Assembly (NCBI RefSeq): GCF_015832195.1
Contig: NC_052046.1
Coordinates: 18,592,161-18,656,160 of the forward strand
Source of the DNA: Motacilla alba alba
Lineage: Eukaryota > Chordata > Aves > Passeriformes > Motacillidae
Direction: 5' to 3'
Length of the DNA stretch: 64,000 nucleotides
Part shown: positions 13,001-29,300 of the stretch, one piece after another
Numbering within the stretch: the first letter of the stretch is position 1
Layout of the letters: each line of letters starts with the position of its first letter
Translations under genes and position numbers: made by a program
The notes under the pieces: model-generated
Told to the model about the DNA's origin: nothing
Database searches by the model: none
What the model saw: the letters and a program-made list of their open reading frames with translations, nothing else

Positions 13001-15880
13001 ATGGAAACCTGGCTGAGTACTATGGTTTGGGTTTGATTAGGAAATTTTAAAGTCATACCTTGGCACATTTAACATTTCAAGCAGAAGTTCTCCAGTAAGA
13101 ACTACTGTCTCTTTCACTGCCTCCCATCATTCCTCCCAAAGTCCCAAAGTCAAATTTGGTAAAATTTTTACTGCACCTCTTCCCTGACAAGTTTCTGGTA
13201 GAGAATACTTCAGAATATTTGGGACTATGCTAGGCCACCCACAGCTGGTGTTTCTCATGGATAGTTACACCAAAGTAATGTCCACTGAATAACTCAAGAT
13301 TTTGCTTAGGCAGTGGGGGTTTAGGGTCTCTGCAGAGCATGTGGGCTCCCTGAGACACCTGCTTGCCTCCCCTGACTATAAAGAATGTATGTTATTGTTC
13401 AAAGGGATTTGATACCAAGAGGAAGCATGAAGCACAGGGACATGTCTGAATACATGACTGTATGCCAATCAGTTGTTTCCATGATGACCCGTTCACACTA
13501 TCAAAGATTTTCCGAGCTGAGTTACCTAACATTGGAAAAGAGGTCTTTTTGCATGAATATGTTGTAACTTTTGGCCTGAGAGCAGAAGACTGAATTTTAG
13601 GCATTGCTTATTCTTGGAATTTTTAATCCTAGTTCTTGAGAAAGTTAGTAGGCACAAGTGGATGTTCCTACCACCAGACCTGGAATTACACGTTTCAGCT
13701 GAAGATCAGTCATTTTACTGGATATAAAGCAAAATACAGGAGGCCAGAGGGAGAATATACAGAAAGGGAGGCTTTATTGTAGCTTGTCTCCAGTGTTATC
13801 TGACCATGGCTTCTGGTCGCTCTGATTCACTGCTGTGTTCAGGCTCCTTACTCAGGAACCTGCATATAATAAAAGCAGAACTTGTGCACTTTAATGGATG
13901 ATTTCAATGTAGCCCTTAATTCTTAAACAGATGCTCAGGAAAGTTAATAGGCTGAAATAGGCCAGTTTCTCAGTAATCTATTAAAGGAAAAAATACCTAC
14001 TTTCAAATAAATCTTTTAGACTGTACAGGTGATAATGTGTCCCTGATCAGAAATAAAGATGTGAAAAGAAGGTACACTCAGACTGCAACCAAGTCATACC
14101 AGAAACCACATGGCCTTCAGTTTTATTTTCCAGATTCATCAGACAAAGGACTGCATTTATAATAGGAAGGAGAAAAATTACACAGGTAAGAGTCCTATTT
14201 TTCTTTCTGATTCTTCATAATTCTGTCCTAAAAACCAAACTATGTTTCACTATTTTCAGTTGTTTTTCTGTTGTTATGAATACAATAAATACAGCCTGGG
14301 GTCATGTACAGTTCTCTGCTGTGTTACGCTAACAATGCCTGTAAGGGACACAGGCTGAAAGGAGAAGAAGCACATGAAACTTTTCACCCTGTCTCTCTTT
14401 CCAGTGAAGTGGACAGTTTGGATGAAATAGTGATAAAAGGACTTTTACTTGTGCAGCAAAATATGAGACCAATTTGAAAGTAAGAAGCAAAGATTCATGT
14501 GGGGTTGCATATCAAATTATTGATGTGGAGATTGATAATACCTCTGATGTTTTCTTTTTAAATGTATCCCTAGTCTAATTCCAAAATTTGTGAGTCTGAA
14601 ACAATATCAAGGCTCTACTACACTGCAGTCTTATGAAAAGTAACCTGAAGTGATAGATGAAGATAAAAAGCAAAGGTCAGGCCTATGATGGGTTTTAGTC
14701 TCTATGCACTTTAATAACCACCACATATTTCTATTGAAACTGACTGTTGAAAACTTGAATTCATACACAAGGGCCAAGTGTTTTTGTCTGCACACAGCAA
14801 AACACCTCCTTTTATTTTCTAATTTTTGTTTCAAGTGGTTAGCTTTAATTACATGGCCATTTCTGCCAGGAATCTTGTAAACTATGACATATATTTCTTT
14901 GTTTAACTTTCTATTTTATAAAAGCTTACATATTTGCCTATCAGGTATCAGTGTTGAAGAGCACTATTCAAATATAGAGAGTGTCTATTTTGTGCCCTGC
15001 TTTTATTCACTTCCTTGAATGTGAGATGATACACAAACAGCTTATCTGGTTCAAAACCATGCCAGTCCTCTTCCTGCTGATCTGTCTTAAGGTTAATCAC
15101 TGTTCTACAGACCCACTCACCCTAAAAGAGCCCTACACAGAGATTTCATATGAAGCCTTTGGGTTAGAAAACTTTTGCTACATTAATTAAAACTCTAAAG
15201 CAAGATGAAGAGAGCATTCAGCAAGCCTTCATAGTTGTATCCTGTTAATAACAGCCTCTTTGCTAAACTAATGGGGCTGAACTGGAGACAATACTTTTCT
15301 AAAAAGGAAAAACAGTTTACTAAATTTCTCCATTTAAGCAGCTATTTTTTTAAGTTGTAGCACATGAACGTTCTGCACCAAGTATGACACGGAGAATTTT
15401 TTTTCTGAATGAAAGCAAATATGGATTACATTTATTAATATCAAATGCTCACAAACTCTGTATGTACAAGGGATAAAGCTGCTAATCCAGCCCCAAAGAT
15501 GAGGAAATTACTTTGAAGGTCTGGGTGGGGAGCTGACTGCTGGCTCTCTGATGTCTTACCTGTTAGCTGCATACCTTACTTCCTATGGGTCAGGGGATGT
15601 ATGAATGAATTTCACTCTGAATGTAATTTGTGCCCTGTATCTCACAAAGCAATAAGATTTTGTTTGTGTTGTGGCTAACAAGGCTGTAAGTGAGATAACT
15701 CTCTGTTTGGTGATCATGACCTAGATAAGGACTCTTAATGATTAACTGAAAAGAGTACCTGATGTAAATATGGCTGTTTTCCAAATCTGTCCTATTTACA
15801 AAAAAATATTATTGATTGTTTAAGAAAACAATATACAGGTCCCTTGAAAGTGATCTTCACAGTAATGCTGGGAAACTGGT

Positions 15881-15933
15881 TCAACTCCACTCGAATTTTT
15901 CAACTCCACTAGAATTTTTCAACTCCACTAAAA
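15881..15933. repeat. About 20-bp tandem repeat, 2.7 copies
   Basis: TCAACTCCACTCGAATTTTT at 15881-15900 is followed by CAACTCCACTAGAATTTTT (15901-15919) and a partial third copy. Confidence 0.93.
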
Positions 15934-16147
15934 CTGATGATTATCAATCCTATATTCAAAACAATTGGAAAAATTGTGAGCTTGTTTTGCAAAAATGAGA
16001 AATCTGAAGCTAGCTAAAACAACCAACATCTGCATTGCTACTTGGTTACGGAACTTCATGGGTCAGATGGAGGGATTTCAATAGAAGCTAAATCTAAATA
16101 TTCTCTGAACTGCAAAATATAAATGTTTATTTTTCTCTACTATTATA

Positions 16148-16650
16148 ATTCATAGAATTATAAAATGGTTTGGGTTGGAAAAGACTTAAAAGACCATCTA
16201 GTTTCAACACCTTCCACTAGATCAGGTTGCTCAGAGCCTCTGCTCAAACACTTCCAGGGATGGAGCATTCAGATCTTCTCTGGCCTGCTCCAAGGCCTCA
16301 CCACCTTCAGAATTTCTTCCTAACGTTTACTGCAAATCTGCCCTCTTTCAGCTTAAAACCATTTCCCCTTGTCCTATCATGACAAACACTTATAAAGAGT
16401 TCCTCTTCAGCTTTCCTGTAGGCCTCTTTAAGTACTTGAAGGCTAGTACTTAATCTTACTTATTTAAGATCACCCTCCACTTCTCTGAGCAGAACAACGC
16501 AAGTCTATCAGCCTGTCCTCACAGGAGAGGTGGTCCAGCTCTCTCTGATCATCTCTGATCATGGCTTCCTCAGATGTGGCTCAACAAGGTACAAGTCTTT
16601 CTTATGCTGGGGCGCCCAGATCTAGCTGCAGTACTCTGGGTGAGGGCTGA
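16148..16650 (-). mobile_element. CR1 LINE 3' fragment, antisense
   Basis: Reverse-complement CR1 tail. It starts at the 3' end (ATAGAATTATAAAATGGTTT, GGGTTGGAAAAGAC), runs through TTCCACTAGATCAGGTTGCT and ACCATTTCCCCTTGTCCTATC to GGGGCGCCCAGATCTAGCTG. The usual CCTGCCCATGGCAG block is missing, so there is an internal deletion. It stops abruptly near 16650, where sequence in the opposite orientation begins. Confidence 0.92.
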
Positions 16651-16654
16651 TGCA

Positions 16655-16740
16655 ATGACTTAGCAAGGCCTTCGACACTGTCTCTTACAATATCATCATA
16701 AGCAAACTCTGGAAGAGGGGACTGGATGAGTTGAGAGAAT
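16655..16740 (+). mobile_element. CR1 reverse-transcriptase fragment, inverted
   Basis: The plus strand reads KAFDTVSYNIIISKL, then WKRGLDE, matching the conserved reverse-transcriptase block of avian CR1 ORF2. It directly abuts the antisense CR1 tail at 16148-16650 in the opposite orientation. It is a non-functional remnant that ends at a stop within about 30 codons. Confidence 0.8.
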
Positions 16741-19700
16741 TGTAGAATAAAACTGGCAAGCTCAATCCTCAAGTCACAGATAGTTCCTATTTTTTTTGAA
16801 AACAAAATGTTTGTATTTCACTGGTTGTGTTAAGAGAATTATTGTCAGTTTGAAATGAAACACCAGAAAATATGATTCAGAGGGAGAGAAACCTCTCTTT
16901 TGGCTGAAGCATAGACCACCAAGCATGAGAGAATTTTTTAGCAAATCCTGTTATTCCAGGCTGGTCTTAGTCATGAGACAAAGATGGCACTTGTAGGAAA
17001 TTCATATCCCTTTGAAGACTTCTAACAGAAGTAAGTTTTCATCTCTGCTTATTCCCACTGACTATAGTTAAAGCTGATATTTACATCCTAGAGTCTAACA
17101 AAAGTATAAAAGGTGTAATCTAAAAATTCTATTGTTACATGAAAATCTCCCATGTCCTGCCCTCCTAATTTGTCTGCCAAAGGAACACTTGGCACGCTAC
17201 AGTGTATCTGTCTGATAATGACCATAGTATTGTATGTCATTGATATTCATTAGCTTCTTTCAACACAGTTTCCAATAAGGATTCATGTGGATATACTGAA
17301 TAGAAAAGAGTTTATTTTGATCACAACTGCTACATATTTACATTGAAAAAAATCACCATAAATTTTAAGGCTACCATGATGGCTGTTGTTTCTAGGAATT
17401 TGAACAGATGATTCCTGTGCTGCTTCCCTTTTCAATGTCGTAGTTTCTTACTTGTCTTGCAAAGGTAGGCTGCCACAGATTTATGCCTCATGATGAATTC
17501 TTAAAATAGCAAATGAGAGAATTTTGCTCTTGCTTTTTTTAGTTACTTGGCTTTACCAGATTGCTTTTCATGGTACCTTTGTTGGTACCCCCATATCTTC
17601 TGCACTAGTTCCCTTCTGTAATCATGCCTTTCCTCAGAGAGAATCTTCTCAGAGACATGTCTTTCAGGAAGTTTAGCAACATAAAATCTCCACCTTAAGT
17701 GTCTGTTTTCTGGTTTATCTTCAATATAGCTTAGTGAGGCTGTGCCCTCCAGTCACCTAGATTGCTACCTGGCCAATAAGTTCTTGCTGAGATTGCAAGC
17801 TGAGCCATCTGGATGACCCGATGAGGCTGTTCCCTAGCTGGTGTATTTTTCTGTATACTCCATGACACAAATTCTGAGAACAGCAAAACCAGGAGGATTT
17901 CTTAGCAGGAAGGATCTCTATAAGCTTCATTTTGAATGTTCCCCACAAGAATTCAAAAAACTTAGTAGCATCTGAAAAGGCTTTCAATTATTCTGTGAAT
18001 TATAGCAGAAGTGTTTTAAATCTTCCTTCTTAACATACTGCTGTTAAGACATTTTACTGGGATTCTATATGCCTCAAGAACAAACCTATGCATATTTCTG
18101 CACCGATGCCATGAAATTTGTTGCCATGGAAATATCAAAGCCAGCTTATAACTAAGAACGGGTAAACCCTTTCATGCAAAATAGTATGCAGCCTCAATCT
18201 CCATTCAATAGTCAAAATGAATTTTAGCCATTTTCATGCTTTATAGTGGCTTAATATCTTTCTTATATCATTAAAGTCTTTCAACCACTTATATCCAGTG
18301 CACACAGTCTTCAGATCATCCAGTTCAATGCATAATTTGGGCACAGAAATTCCAGCAACATCTCTGAGAAATCAGACTAAATTAAATTAGATTAAATTAT
18401 CCTTACTATTCTTTGCCTTTTCTTTTGAATTTATTGGCAAAGAAGAATTTTCTAAATTAATTGGGGAGCTGACTGTAGTACCTTTTTTCTAAACTTTAAC
18501 ATTTCAGATGATTTATGGCTGACATGCGGAGTTCACTCTGAGGATTAAATGAATGAAAACCTTCAGATCAGGGAGAATTTAAAAAGAGCAACAGCATCTT
18601 CCAACAGAGAGTGTCTTGGGTCCTGCTGTCTGAACAGCTTCTCCTGCTGGAGAAAAGAAGTTGACCTCAGGCAAATAGCTGTGGGAGAGCATGTCAGGTA
18701 GTGTTCACAGGCATGCACATCTTCTCTTCTGGATATCATTTTCTTTTACTGTCATGAATTTCACTATGTTTTCTAAAGTTAGTCCCTTGGAGTTAAAGAA
18801 AGAGCCCTATATTTGGGGATCTCTGTCTCCAGTTAACATATTTCGAGATTACTTTGCTGTGAGATAAATCACAAAATCAAAAATAGATATAACATTCTTA
18901 ATCGAAATGGTTTGTAGAGAGCAATCTGAAACCAATGCCCAGAATTACTTCTTCAATAAATATATTAACAAAGGATTATTAATATAATTGGTCTACATAT
19001 ATAGATATATCTTCTTTCTATTATTTAACATGATGCCTTTCTGTTGGTAGTATAGATTTAAACACAACCCCCTGTCCCCTACACACAGATGTTCATATTG
19101 TACGAGTTCCTAGGAGAATAAAGCTGTACAGAACTGCCAAGACCAGGTCCTTTTAAGGTGAGAGGTTAGCTGAAAAAACCCATTGATTTCAACACATTCC
19201 AGAGCCCAAGGGCAGAAACTATTGAACATTGAAAAGCTACACTGCTCCTCAAAATTGCTGACATACCATTTTTTTCCTTAGAGATACAAATGTGTAATTC
19301 AATTAAAAAGATAAGGCATTTTGAAAATTATGGAAAATTGCATTTCTAGTTTAGTAAGTGTTTGTATACTTTCATCAAGAAGAAAAGCAAATGCTCTTTC
19401 ACTCTGACAGAGCACAATAGAGAAAGTAACACCTGGAAAATTGCACAGTGTAAGTTGTGAAAAATATGGGGTGATGTAAAAAATATGGGGTCCAATGAAG
19501 TGTAGTTCCATAAAGACACCCAAGACGAAGCTGTCATCAAAATAACCAAAAGTAGCGTAATTTACACTGCTAGTCTTGTTTTTAAGTCAATGTTTCCTTA
19601 GAAATAATACTGTCTTTTAAAAGGAAATTTCTTTCTTTTATAAATGTTATAAAAATAGGATTTACAATTCTAAATAAGAAAATTCAGTTTTGAACATTTC

Positions 19701-19910
19701 TCCTCATAGCATAAGCACTTTTAAAGTGAAGACTTTGTGTCTGCATAGCTACAAAACTCTATGTCCCAAAAAGAAAAATGAATGCATTCCTCATACCAGT
19801 TTTTTCTACTAGATTTCCTTGCAAAAAGGCACTAATTAATTTATTCATGAAATGGTCACACACTGGTATATAAGAAAAAAGAATAGGGAAAGAACTTAAA
19901 CTAATACTGG

Positions 19911-19961
19911 AATAATAAAATAGAAATCAGAATAATAAAATAGAAATCAGAATAGAAATCA
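19911..19961. repeat. 20-bp tandem repeat, 2.5 copies
   Basis: AATAATAAAATAGAAATCAG occurs at 19911-19930 and 19931-19950, followed by a partial AATAGAAATCA. Confidence 0.95.
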
Positions 19962-20037
19962 AAGTTAACAGGACTGAACCCTAGAAGTCAGCAATTTGAG
20001 TCACTATGTGACTCAGAACATCTTTAATAAAGCAGAT

Positions 20038-20071
20038 ATAAGGATATGAAGTGATATAAGGATATGAAGGA
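20038..20071. repeat. Short tandem duplication, ATATAAGGATATGAAG
   Basis: Two adjacent copies of ATATAAGGATATGAAG separated by TG, about 65 bp from the donor of the 50-bp exon. Confidence 0.85.
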
Positions 20072-20137
20072 ATATATATTTACTATTATAAAATGCATTT
20101 TTTAGTTAGATGTTTTTTATAAATAAATTATTCTTAC

Positions 20138-20187
20138 CTGTTATAGTTGCTTTGTTAATAGATGGTTGGCTACACATTGGTGATCTT
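20138..20187 (-). CDS. PDE4D: PDE4D exon, linker between UCR1 and UCR2 (50 bp)
   Basis: Internal exon with acceptor CCTTTTTAATAG (AG at 20189-20188) and donor GTAAGAA beginning at 20137. Its first base, A, completes Lys (AAA). The next 48 bases encode RSPMCSQPSINKATIT, and the final G begins the Glu codon of the following UCR2 exon. Human PDE4D has CNQPS where this has CSQPS (from memory), the only apparent difference. This is the last exon found in gene order. The expected 113-bp exon beginning EEAYQKLASETLEELDW was looked for on the minus strand below 20138 and not seen, so it probably lies beyond position 1. Confidence 0.96.
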
Positions 20188-23335
<3,148 letters not shown>

Positions 23336-23372
23336 CTGAGCAAATGGTGTCACAATCAAGTCATCTCCATGT
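23336..23372 (-). CDS. PDE4D: PDE4D micro-exon, UCR1 (37 bp)
   Basis: Very short internal exon, missed by ORF finders. On the minus strand a pyrimidine-rich run ending TTTTTTTTCAG (acceptor AG at 23374-23373) is followed by 37 bases and a GTAGG donor beginning at 23335. Its first base, A, completes the Ile codon opened by the 192-bp exon. The remaining 36 bases encode HGDDLIVTPFAQ and end in phase 0. Length, phase and sequence match the mammalian PDE4D exon as I know it. The TPFAQ stretch belongs to UCR1, which contacts UCR2 to control catalytic activity and dimerisation. Missense changes at the Pro, Phe and Gln of this stretch are reported in human acrodysostosis type 2 (established knowledge), so strong conservation is expected. 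Confidence 0.97.
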
Positions 23373-26300
23373 CTGAAAAAAAATAAGCAGAGTTGTGAGT
23401 TGGGTATCACCAAAAATTTGCTGCTTTAGTAGAAATAAAATCAGGTTTTACAATGCAGTATAGGTAACTTCAGTTTTATTCTTCTGCAGTTACACTTTAT
23501 AATTGCTCCACACACTCTTTGAAAAGGAAGTATCAACTTTGTTATTGCCCAACAGCCTGGCAAGTCTATGTGAATGTTGACAGATCAGCCACTTTCTGTG
23601 CTGTGGGTATGGCAGGTGACTGACCATCCAGGATTAATTTACAGACATGTCATCCCAAAGGGTAGAGGTGAATGTTCCAAAAGTGACTCCATGGAGGGCT
23701 GTCACCAGGCCTGTGAGGATGGAACAGGTGGATAGCTGGGAAGCACATCGCAGATAAATAAAAACCTACTAAAACTTCCAAACTGACTGAGATTTCTGCA
23801 GTTATGGGGCCTGTGACCAAGGGTGTGCTGTCACTGTGATAGCCTCACCTCCGTGGGGGGGAATGCATGGACAAGGTGCCAGGATGATGCACTGTATGAC
23901 AAAAGGCAGGAAGAGAAAGTAGGGCTCCTACTCTTCAGCATGAAACACTGCTACTGGAAATGGTTGTCAAAAACCACAGTCCTGTAAACAGACGTAGACA
24001 GAAGGGCACAAAAGTAGCATCTGCACCATTGAGGAGATAGAGTCAAAACATAGGGACATGGAAAATTTGGCATTTTCCGTTGTCCTATCCAGTATATGGC
24101 AGCAATTGAGGTGAAAAGAAATTTGGAAAGGCAAAAATAAATATGTTTTTAATTTTCTTGTACTTCCCTGTAGTTAATTTATCATAAGTTACAAATTGCA
24201 ACTTCTAAAAGAAACTAACATTGATTTGGTGCTATTTTAATATTATTTAAGTTTAAGCATAAAATATGAGTTTTGAACATTGGATTTCAAGTCCATGAAA
24301 ATCAAATTTAAAAAAGGCTGATAAATGGAGAAATGTGACTTGTGTTTGACTTGCTACAACATTATTCTTATAATTTATATACTGTCCACAAGACAGCAAT
24401 GGTTTGCAGGTACTGCAAGAACCTAATTAAAAAGCAATATGTACAATCTGTACCACTGTACAATCAGTCTGTAAGGATGAAACAAAACTCCCCAATAATT
24501 AAGATCATCAGAATGTTTAATACCTCTGTAACCATTTTCATTATCATCTTTTTTATTCCTTTTGTAAAAGAAGAATGGATTTCTAAACACTCTGTGGAAA
24601 AATCTGCACTTTGAATACAGTTTTGCAGGAGTGGTTGGAATAGGGTGGTGCTTCAGGTGAAAGCACAGACCCAGATTGGACAGAAAGCACATAAGCCTGA
24701 CACTTATAATAAACTAAAATAAATATGTCCTCCACAGGAGGAACTCTAGAGGCTTTTATTGCTCAGGAAAGCCAAATCCAATTGGGTATAATAGACAACA
24801 TTAATCAGTCCAGAGCATTAGCAGGAGAGTTAATGACCAGCTGGGTTTAGTACCTCTTTATGTTTTCATTGGGTCAGGAAAAGATCAGCAAATGCCCTAC
24901 ACTATAATTTTAGATAAAGGTTGCTTAATGAATTACACAGAGGCTTTAGCAGAAGATAAGCCAAGTGCCTTTTTTTCTTTTTTTTCTCCTGTTCTTCACT
25001 GAAAGAGAGTGTGACTATGCTACTTCACTTCCAGGAAAATTATGCTCTTTGTCTTCAAGTTCTGTGAAATGGCATTATCTGATATGTGACAGCTGGCTTA
25101 AATGTTTCTCAGTAGTCCTTTAATTTCTTATCTTTTATAAAGGATATTTTTATTATTTGCATAGAGCTACTCCATGTTTTTTGCTTCTTTTTTGACATTT
25201 AAAGGGGTCCCAGCTCAAAACATAAAGAGACTTTTTAGTCTAATCTGTACATTTGGAAATTATGAAAGGGCAAAATTATGAAGATGAACGTGTTTACAGG
25301 TAGCAGCAGCACTGGACAAAGAACAAAAATATTCAATTGTTTCTACCTGTAAATAAGACAGTGGAGACATGGAGATGGCTTTTTCTAGCATCTGTCAGTG
25401 GCAAACACTCTGAATGCCCAATATAAATGACACAAATGCACAAAATACTCACCAGTACCTCAAGGTACCAGACAACTCCTGAAACATAGTCATTCACAGT
25501 TAATTTCAGATTGGCAAAAAAAAAATGAAAATAAGATTGTCCTCCTCAAAACCTCTTGTGGGATTTTTTATTGTAGATGGTACTTCCTCTCCTTCCCATT
25601 TAGCCCCTATTAACCACTCTGTGGATGCTGAGGCACCCACAAAAGGCAACAGCTACATGTTCTTGGCTTTCTGTCCTGGAGAATCTTTTATTCTTTTATG
25701 TAAAATAACATGATCCCACTTGAGTTGTTTCTGGACTGTATTTCACCGAAAAACAATGATATCATACTGTAGCTTGTTATTCATCAGAAGAGGCATGATT
25801 AAGTAATAATTTAATGTACTGAAATCAAGCCAGGACTTTATTTTCACTTTTCAAATCTCCCTTGTGTCAAGAGCAACAAATCCAGATATTATCATTATTT
25901 TGGTGAACCTGATATTGAACATACAGATATCCACAGCTTTCTCAAAATAGTTCAGTGCTCACCAGACCACTTGAACTGCAATGCAATCATAAAAGGTGGT
26001 GAGCAATCTTTGATCCACATTGGGTCAGAAAATATGGACAAGGTGAGAGGGTTCAAAAAAAGAGCACACATGTCAAAAAAAGCTGTGGTAGTTTTAATAC
26101 AGAAGAGCAAGAGTACATGATTCAAAATGCCATTCATACACAGTGTACTACAGTGTAATAAACACTGCAATGTACCAGTGTCCTCCTCTCTAGATGACAT
26201 GGATTCGTTCTGGATTACAGATAGTATAGTGCCACTCATCTGTATACAGAAGCAAGAGGGAGTGTAAATACTGCAATATGTCACAATCTTCTAAATATAG

Positions 26301-29300
26301 ACAGAGGTATTAGCCTTTAAAGCTAGAAGAAATTGTTCACATCAGTGTTAGACTCTCTTAACTAGAATGCCTAGCATACTTGTTCACATCCTAATTTTTT
26401 AAAAGAAAAACAAATTTGAAAACAATATTTTTCACAGAGCCACAAAATTTAAAATGATCACTTCTCCATCCCCAAAGAACATGGCTAGAACATGCACTGG
26501 CCTACATGAGATTAATGACTGTTACATAAAACACAAGCAAAATTCTCTTTAGCAGACCAAAGGCTATACACCACATTGCAAGCTATTAGCCACAGTAAAG
26601 TCATCAAGCCTAAACTTCTGCAAATTTCTGACTTTGTCTTCATAACATTTCCTATATGACACTTGAACTCACACCATCCAGCCTACGCTGATCACCACCC
26701 CGAAGAGGAGATGAAAGTTCTGTATTGTCAGAAGCTAGTTGAACATGTTCAGTACAAAAGTTCTGCTTCTTTTCCTCAGGATTTGCATCAATTTGTCTCT
26801 TCTGTCCCAATTACAGAACAGTAATTAACTTTCCCCCTAATAATAAGGAACTTAGAGACACATGGACAGACAGAGAAGCAGGCAGGAAGATTAACACAAG
26901 GATAAGACAGGGTGACTGCATAACCTTTACTTCATAATTAAACTGTCATAATTTAATATAACATCTAATAAGAGAAGTAACTAGAGAGATATTCTGCAGA
27001 CCTATCAAGATACACTTTAAAATAGTGGATGTTTTTTATAGTGGTTAGAAAAAACTCACTATATCCATTAAGGACAAAGAAATCCCAGGCTTTAGAGACC
27101 ACGAGGAGAGTGAGGGACTTGCCCCTGTGGAGCTCCACGGGGAAAGTCCTCAAGGTTTGTCTTTCTAAAGGCCATAGTAAACACAGATTAAGGTTTTCTA
27201 TGTCTTTCTAGACTTTTACATGAATACCAACTGAGTGATCTTTAGGACATGCATTGAAGTTATGAGATATAAACAGGATAAATAGGAGCTCTGGGAGAGG
27301 GGAGAAAACATACAACACATATTTACACCAGTTTGACACAAATGTACCAGCTTAAAGTATGATCTTATCAGTTTACAACACTCCTCCCCTTGAATCAAAA
27401 CCTTACTTATATTCTCAGGAAAAATACTGGCTGGGGATGCCGGTCAGGCTTAAATCCAACTGGCACAGTCCTTGTTAGATTCTCTGGCTACAGACTTTGG
27501 ACATAGACGATTTGAAGGAATGAAGCTGAATTGAAAAGCCCAAGAGGATAGTGGCTGTATGGAATTCCTGAATGAAGCTCCACATCAAGAGCTGAGGCTT
27601 TCATCACACTGTCATTTGAATTTACTCCATTTTTAAAGAATTGTATAAGAAAGAAGATTGACACTAAGGTAGTGTCCTGTTTGGGTAAGAAAATATATGG
27701 CAGCTGCCTTTTGCAGTGTAAACATCTAGATTTGGATTAAATATTGCATTCACTCATTTCTGTATATGAGGCTGTATACTTACTGTCCAACAGCATGTCT
27801 CAGCTTAGATGAGACATTTGTGTTTTGTTTGCATATATGTTGGAACACAATTATACCATATACAAAACCACAAATGAAAGAGAATAAGCTGGTGGAGTGC
27901 CCTAACTGCCAGGATTTTCTTTTCTGTCCCAATAACATTTCACAGTTGAAGCCAAATATGCACCCACAAAACATATTATTTAAGTACACTGAAGTATTCA
28001 CATTGCTCAGGTTCACATTTTAGCAACAATGAAAGATGATTCCAGATTGCACCCTGGTATGGCAATGGTAATGGTACTAGCTATCAGAAGTTGTGCTTTG
28101 AGGAAAGTGAGCAGCAGTGGCTGCCTGCTCCATGCGGCTTGATATTTATCATCATCATCTGCATTTGAAAAATACAAAGGGCTCGGTTTGCAAAATTGGT
28201 TTTGTGAAGTCATAAATTACAGTGTTTCAAGTCAGCTTATTCTGCAGGAATAGTGCTTAAGTCATGTCATCTCAATTTTTAAAGATTTTAAGGGAGAATT
28301 TTCTAGGCCTGAGATAGCTTAGGCTTTGCTCGAAAAGCCAAGACTAAATGAGTGTAAGTAGCAGCTCTTAATGTTTTGCCCACATTACAAAATGGGGTTA
28401 CACCTTTTCCTAGATAGCCAGTGGGTTATTAGTGATTTGCATGTCTGTGAAAGCATAAGCACAATCTGGGGGATGATTGGGCATCTCAGGCAGGGGATAG
28501 AGTCTATGACATTATGAACAGGCTGGGATTTAGGGTTGAGAGAAAAAAACAATTAAAATTGATATCCGAGCCATGAGCTATAGAAGAGGGGGGTTGTTTT
28601 TCCCAGAACATTTTATTTCTGCGAACATGTACGTAAGAGGATTATTAAAAAGAGCTACTTGAAACCACAGAAATTAGACCCTGAATGAAGCAGACTCTCA
28701 TCAACTATTGTCTGAGTGTTTCAGAACACCACAATTTTCTGAAACACTGTGCAGTTATGTCCTCCTGATACATCTGTATAATTCAGCAACACAGCTAGCC
28801 CTAATTAGTGAAAAAGTATTGGTGTAATATTGGGAGTTCAGTACAGTTAATTTAATCAAGCTTAACCAGATGAAGGAGGATTGGCTCTGAAAAGCCACAG
28901 CACCTGAGAAGCCCATTATCCCAGCCAAAAGAATGCTGGTTATAGTAATTCTCCTTGGACTGTCTAACTAAGCAAGTGAGATTTAGAAAGACAGACTAAG
29001 GGGAGAAAAAATTTATCCAGCATAAATGTCATTAGTAAAAACTTCAGATATAAGTCTTTCCAAAGACCCCAAGTGACTTCATAGGGAGCATAAATCAAGT
29101 TACTCCCCTGTGATGTTCCTTAAGAAAACAATTCTTGTCTGCCTTACAGAGATCAAAACACCTCAAAAAATTGAATTATTACATTTGTCTAATACACATA
29201 TGTAGTAAAATACCTGGAGTTTTCTAGATACAACTTGTATTTTATATAAGAAAATAATTTTTCATGTTGCCTTTTTAGAATCTCGGGTTCTGAAGACACA

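Larger units (their letters stand above)
1..20137 (-). other. PDE4D: PDE4D intron after the 50-bp exon (3' part outside window)
   Basis: At least 20 kb of intron in sense orientation on the minus strand. It holds a CR1 tail (about 655-765), a CR1 fragment next to a CpG island (5825-6700), a rearranged CR1 (16148-16740) and small tandem duplications near 15.88, 19.91 and 20.04 kb. Apart from these I see only AT-rich unique sequence and short A or T runs. The mammalian PDE4D1/D2 internal promoter lies in this intron: the unique PDE4D1 N-terminus is joined directly to the EEAYQ exon (established isoform structure). No PDE4D1-type first exon was recognised. Confidence 0.8.

Noticed and set aside
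16602..16805. 67-codon minus-strand frame
   Set aside because: It is the reverse strand of a CR1 junction and reads across the inverted segment.
1..20137. The 113-bp UCR2 exon (EEAYQKLASETLEELDW) and the PDE4D1 first exon
   Set aside because: Looked for on the minus strand by eye and not found; probably beyond position 1. A spliced alignment would settle it.
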